A stretch of DNA of 64,000 nt from Acholoe squamosa (taxonomy: Eukaryota > Annelida > Polychaeta > Phyllodocida > Polynoidae), in assembly GCA_949317995.1 (NCBI GenBank), contig OX439038.1, positions 59,540,813 to 59,604,812 on the forward strand, written 5' to 3'. Of this stretch, positions 59,620 through 64,000 are shown in pieces. The position numbers and the translations under genes were made by a program. The notes under the pieces are model-generated. The model worked only from the letters and a program-made list of their open reading frames with translations, was not told the DNA's origin and ran no database searches. Positions within the stretch are counted from its first letter, which is position 1; each line of letters starts with the position of its first letter.

Positions 59620-59694
59620 TCCAAATGCATCAAATTCGCGAAACCTACTCAAAAGCAGGGTTTTTAAAAACAAAAAAAAAACAAAGGGGGGCCC
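59620..59694. repeat. Right terminal inverted repeat of the large element
   Basis: The 26-bp block at 59621-59646 is the exact reverse complement of 42586-42611. The element appears to end at AAAGGGGGGCCC (59683-59694), matching the left GGGCCCCTTT apart from two extra C/G bases. An A-rich spacer separates block and end. Confidence 0.6.
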
Positions 59695-59705
59695 AGCAAA
59701 CAAAA

Positions 59706-59885
59706 AAAGCGTTAAATCACCTCAAAATAACGTTTCCTGAGGGCTTGGAAAACGTTTTAAAAAAATGGAAATAAAACGTTTGATTAACGTAAAAACGTTG
59801 ACTCTAAATAACGTACAAAAAACGTTTATCAAAAACGTTTTTTGTATAACGTTTATAAATGTTTTATAACGTTTGTTTTCTGTAC
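59706..59885. repeat. AACGTT-rich stretch
   Basis: At least eight AACGTT words occur within 170 bp (AACGTTTCC, AACGTTTTAA, AACGTTTGAT, AACGTTGAC, AACGTTTATC, AACGTTTTTTG, AACGTTTATAA, AACGTTTG), spaced irregularly. It lies directly outside the right end of the large element. Origin unknown. Confidence 0.6.
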
Positions 59886-59916
59886 CAATGGCCCCTGTAC
59901 TAGCCCTTGTCAATTC

Positions 59917-59918
<2 letters not shown>

Positions 59919-59959
<41 letters not shown>
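59919..59959. repeat. (TA)n microsatellite
   Basis: About 41 bp of alternating TA. Confidence 0.95.
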
Positions 59960-59962
<3 letters not shown>

Positions 59963-60205
59963 TAGATATGGGATTTTCTACACATTCAACAGTACCAAGT
60001 TTCTGATAGATTATCCATGTTTTTAATCTGCGACTTTACTGGGGGAGGGACATGGCAAATGGACATTGAAAATCTTTGCCCATACCCACCACAGTACTAT
60101 TCTATGTAGGTGGCTAGAGAGACAGGTAGCCCATTTCAATTCATTTGCTCAGTGTACATGGTTGGAACTATATATATTTTCTAATTCCTACAAAAAGGGT
60201 GTTCA

Positions 60206-61300
60206 TCAATTCAATGCAGGGTTGGACATTATGTAATTGATGAAGTTAGGATCCTGTCGTATATGGGTTTCCTCAACTTCTGATACTATATTAGGTCGTT
60301 GCTCGACCCTATCTGCTTCAACTCCCTGTTCAGTAGCTATATGACTGCCATCAGCCTCATGGGCTATGTCACTGGAATCCCCTGGATTTATGTCAGCTAC
60401 AGATGTCACCTGACTCATTTTATCTTTTAATCTTAGTCTTCCCAGTGACGCCTATGGACACTTCACTACCTGACTGTCAGAGTTCCCATAGTCTGGGTCT
60501 CTTGGGTCTTGTGGTTTTCCCCAGGTTGCAACGTTGCCAGTCCCGGTCGAACCCGCCGGTTCACGTTGACTTGTCTGCGCTTGTGACGGCTGCAGGGTGG
60601 AGGTGAGGAGTCTCCTTCGTACTTCAGCCCTTGTTTTCAGCGACTCTTCATCTGATAGGTAATCTCGATCTCTATGAAGGCGCCTAGAGTGAAGATTCCT
60701 GTTGTCCTCCACCTGAGTGGGTTCTTCTATAGTCGACAGCTCTTTCTATTTCCACGCCGGTGCTGTTATCCTTACCTGAGTGTCTCTGGGACCCAACTGA
60801 ATCGGCTCAGCCGGTCCAACCGACCGGGTAGCTCTCCTGGTAGGTTGATCAGGTCTACCTGAATGGGCTCCTGGTCCTTTCAATAGCTCTAGTTGATTTC
60901 CTGTTCTCTATGTCTCGTTAGCTATAGCGTGTTGGTCCTGTTCCTCTACCTTACCACCTCTGCTGTTTTGCCATTAATTTGCTCTTCCAACTCTAAATCA
61001 CCTCTAGTTTCCCGACACTGTTTTTTTCCAGTCAGGTTTGTTCCTTTTGCACCGCTAACCCGTGATCTTCATCCTCTCTATGGCAATCTCCATCGATATT
61101 AGTACTGCTAGAATCAGTCAGTGCTGAATTACTTCCAGCAGGCGTCCCCCCCCCCCCCCCCCCCCCCGAGGTGCAGTGCCCCGAGGTTCTGGGAACAGTG
61201 TCTGATTCATTAGGAGACACGGTCATTCTTCTCCACCATCTGGGCTATAGGAGGGTGGAGGAATTTGAGGTGTTTGTGTGGTATTGGTTGGTCTGTTTTG
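60206..61300 (-). other. Degenerate open stretches, unassigned
   Basis: Three minus-strand frames (60206-60418, 60452-60712, 61032-61226) encode charged, Ser/Gly-rich sequence with no recognised fold and no splice evidence joining them. Just upstream on the same strand (about 61220-61275) a frame reads PQIPPPSYSPDGGEE, which contains a PPxY-type motif such as gag late domains carry. They may be the decayed remainder of the element at 61840-63794. A C-run of about 22 bp is at 61146-61167. Confidence 0.3.
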
Positions 61301-61839
61301 TTACCCTGTTATATAAAGAGTTTCCCCATAATAATAGAAATATGTAATAGCTTCTGAGTCATCCACCATGAAGCAGCTAATTTTAGTGATTATATGGGGA
61401 ATTCACTAGCGTCAAGTGGTAAAGATCCCAGCTAGCACAACTCGTGCAATTTACATCATTCTTACGTGAAAACTCATGTGATTTACCTAAAAAATACATC
61501 ATTTGAATGAGTTGTGCTAGCAGGGACTTGTGTCTAAATCTCAAGCCCATACGAAAAGAAGACACAATGGGTAAAGTCAGCTCGGAAGTTTTATTCACAC
61601 CCGCAAGCATATATTAGAAAGATAATTCCAGACATTTCATTTTAATTCCATGGCACTGATTCATGATGCCTCCATTAGGTATATCTATTTCATTCACAGT
61701 TCTTAAACTATCATCAGAACACAGATGGCATTGGTTCTCAAGTTCTTGTTGTTTCCTGGTAATTTCACATTAATCCATAAACTTTATAAAAGAGAACCTT
61801 GGACTTAATCTTAAGTCGTTGGCAATGTCTTTCATAAAT
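61301..61839. other. No gene seen
   Basis: AT-rich non-coding DNA. A short inverted word (GCTAGCACAACTC at about 61431 and GAGTTGTGCTAGC at about 61519) suggests a small hairpin or MITE remnant at 61431-61531. Confidence 0.4.
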
Positions 61840-63794
61840 TTTTCATAACTTCATTGAATAATCTGAATAATAGCCCTTTAATGTATTCCTGGTAGCCCTG
61901 AAAGTCTCATGAGGCTTTTGGGTCAGTTTCTTGAAAACCATCATAGGGTCCTCGGTCACCAAGTTGTACAGCAGTACACTCGCAAATTCAACTAAATCAG
62001 TGAATGTGCCACGTTCATTTTAGACTTCATTCCATTTGACCACTGCTATCTTCCCTGGTCCAGCCTTCAAACATCTGACCAGGTGTGGCAGTGCTTCCTC
62101 GGGAGACCCCGGTTACAGCGCATGTCGTCGGTAAAGTTCGAAAACTATTCCTTCCACGTCACAGTCCCATCATAAAACTTGGGAACGATGGCAACTCTTC
62201 GAGCAGCGTACCAGTTTACTCACTTGGCCAACGCTCCAATCCCAAATCGTTTCTTCGTTGTGGGCACGCCCGGAAGTGTTCGAAGATCGATTCAGCAAAT
62301 TGTCAAGGGTGGCTCTAGATCGCCTCCTGTTTCCAGAAGACCCTCCAGCAGCACCTGTCGCTCCTCTGTTAGGCCTGGGGGCTCCTCCGGTATTACTCGA
62401 AGTACCGCCCGTGGCGCCTTGGCTCCCGTCATTACTAGCTCCAAGATCTCGAGGATAGGAGTCGTCTTCATATGAGATGTCGAAGGATCCATCCTCATTG
62501 GTGCAGACTTGGTCCAAACCCTGGTAGGGTCCACCATTTTCATCACTGTAGTTCCCAAAGGGACATCTCCGACACTAAATCTCAATTTCTTATCTCCACC
62601 CTCATTAGATTTATGTCCAGGTTAATAGATACCATCACCAGTAACATTCGCCCTAGCATTATCATTGATGAATGGGTCATAATCCGGTAATCTCTGTCTC
62701 ACCAAGGCTTCAGCTGGTGTCGAAGTTGTCATTGGTGCCATACGTTTGACAAATGTTTGGTCGGAAGGTATGATATTCTGTTCTTCGAATTCATCCGAAT
62801 CGGAATCATCAATGATATCACAACTAGCTGGAGTTATATCTGTATGGAAAGAGTTTTCTCCACCATCGATGTTGACATTATCATTGTTAGAAGTGTCCTC
62901 GGTGGTAAGTTGACTTGATGTTGTCGTCTTTGGTGGTGGCACTGTATTTTCTAAGCCTATTACATAACAGTCCAGAGCCTTTTTCTTTAAAGATGGGCTA
63001 TTTGCAGACAGAGCTCCTGCTGGTGGATTAACAAATCTTCATTGTTATCCTTTATTTCCAGCATTAACTGTTCGTTGTCTTCGATCATTGCATTTCGAAT
63101 CTGAACTAATTTTTCGTTCTCGGTTCTCCAGAGTTCAATGTTTTCTCGGAGTTTATCTTCTTCGACTAATAATTGATTACGTTTATCTTCTTGATCAACT
63201 TCCCATTGTTCATATTCGATCTCAAGTTTCAGTTTCTCGTTTTCCAGTTCGGTTTTGGTCGAGCTTCTTTTGGATCACTAAATGCTCCTTTTCCAGAGAT
63301 CTGTTTCTAGCTTTCTTGTTTTCTACATTCTGTTCAAGATTGTTCAGAGTGAAGAATAGGATCTTTTGTTCATCTTCGTATTTCTCGCATTGTTTTTCAA
63401 GATTTCGTAGACGCAATACTTTGTGTTCAGAATTTTCCGACTTCCTTTGTTGGTCACGTCTCATCATCTCATCTCGATTGATTGCTTGCTGTCGCAAGTA
63501 TTCTTTTGCGGTCAATCCTTGGCTTTGGCTTCCACCTACATCAAATATAGATGTGCTCAAGCCTTCGAGTGACTTCCTATCTGTAATCGGTGTAGCTGTA
63601 GCAATACTAGTGGTAGTAGCTACATGTCTTTGAAGCGAAGTATTCATCATCATGATGGGACTTCGAGTTTTTGAATCTGAAGTGGTTGGTTCTGTCAAGT
63701 CTAATTTCTTCGGGTTCGAAGTCAGTAGGATGTTGGTAGTTGTCAACTTGGGAGTTCGAACTACCTTCTCTGTCAAAGAATCAGTAAATGTCAT
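61840..63794 (-). pseudogene. Decayed gag-like polyprotein with coiled coil
   Basis: On the minus strand, 63794-63222 starts MTFTDSLTEK and ends in a long heptad-rich coiled coil. The coil continues in another frame to about 63000 (QLLVEEDKLRENIELW, IEDNEQLMLEIKD), so there is a frameshift near 63230. Acidic, disordered frames follow (62942-62622, 62585-62170). Near 62200-62150 comes AIVPKFYDGTVTWKE, which resembles the start of a retrotransposon capsid region, and GPGKIAVVKWNE and MVFKKLTQKPHETF lie downstream. Several stops and frameshifts separate the pieces. A Ty3- or BEL-type gag is possible, but no protease or RT is in the window, so the assignment is tentative. Confidence 0.4.
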
Positions 63795-64000
63795 GTAACC
63801 ATCCTCGGTTTCGATAGTGAGGCCTCGGCCTGTATCTATTTAGTTTGATCTAGTTCGAGAGATATCAATGTCAAGCAAAACCAGATGAGTTAGCTCGGGT
63901 TAGTGCAACCGGCACATGTTTATTTGGAGTTACATATTGTCAATGTCTCGTTACATGTCATGAAGTGAGGTAACAGGAGTCCAGACAATTCAGTTGATGA

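Larger units (their letters stand above)
42560..59694 (-). mobile_element. Candidate ~17.1 kb DNA transposon, unassigned superfamily
   Basis: What is seen: a perfect 26-bp inverted repeat (42586-42611 and 59621-59646, core TCGCGAATTTGATGC) near both ends. Outward of it lie GGGCCCCTTT at 42560 and, inverted, AAAGGGGGGCCC ending at 59694. Between them is one minus-strand 14-exon gene with a DDE-transposase-like core, about ten 373-bp satellite units, and many copies of a half-site GCAATTGTTGACA that are confined to this interval. What is inferred: these belong to one mobile unit. No clear target duplication is seen; GGGCCC itself is a palindrome and could be either terminus or target. A cluster of unrelated repeats is possible but explains the shared ends poorly. 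Confidence 0.65.

Noticed and set aside
42560-59694. Maverick/Polinton element
   Set aside because: No polymerase B, integrase, ATPase or capsid-like genes and no long terminal repeats of that type; only one large gene is present.

Overview
The window is animal nuclear DNA. It holds two housekeeping genes with many introns and canonical splice sites, plus dense DIRS, MITE and DNA-transposon insertions. The mix (a DIRS1-type retrotransposon, PIF/Harbinger-type MITEs with TWA target duplications, a TA-flanked MITE family, long homopolymer C/G tracts) suggests a marine invertebrate, perhaps a lancelet or other invertebrate deuterostome. The sequence alone does not fix the species. All gene models were built by eye from splice sites, reading phase and remembered protein families; no search was run. 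Layout, 0-10 kb: a local tandem duplication interrupted by a solo-LTR-like insertion, then a 5.55 kb DIRS1-type retrotransposon (4263-9813, minus strand) that keeps its inverted termini and internal complementary region but has a broken RT/RNase H frame. 10.5-20 kb: RABGGTA (Rab geranylgeranyltransferase alpha subunit, plus strand), complete to its stop except for one exon I could not place. 20-26 kb: the convergent intergenic interval. 25.9-41.7 kb: TOP1 (DNA topoisomerase I, minus strand), 16 phase-consistent coding exons giving about 886 residues, with introns full of MITEs and one 37-nt exon that uses a GC-AG intron. 42.56-59.69 kb: the most striking part, which I interpret as one very large (about 17.1 kb) DNA transposon. 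A 26-bp perfect inverted repeat lies near both ends, just inside GGGCCC-type termini. Inside is one minus-strand gene of 14 exons (57855 to 47605) whose phases all agree. It predicts a protein of about 1,700 residues with an RNase H/DDE-transposase-like core (D447, D531 and E563 or D572, counted in the last exon's open frame). The interval also carries many copies of a palindromic motif (half-site GCAATTGTTGACA, centre CCCGGG), about ten 373-bp satellite units that each contain the half-site, and a nested duplication of phase-symmetric exons. 59.7-64 kb: an AACGTT-rich stretch, a TA microsatellite and degenerate coiled-coil/gag-like open stretches on the minus strand. How the parts relate: RABGGTA (Rab prenylation) and TOP1 (DNA relaxation) are unrelated housekeeping genes in convergent orientation. 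The 17 kb element begins about 0.8 kb upstream of the TOP1 start. Its repeated motif lies at both ends, in introns, upstream of the transposase-like gene and in the array downstream of it, which fits a binding site for the element's own protein.
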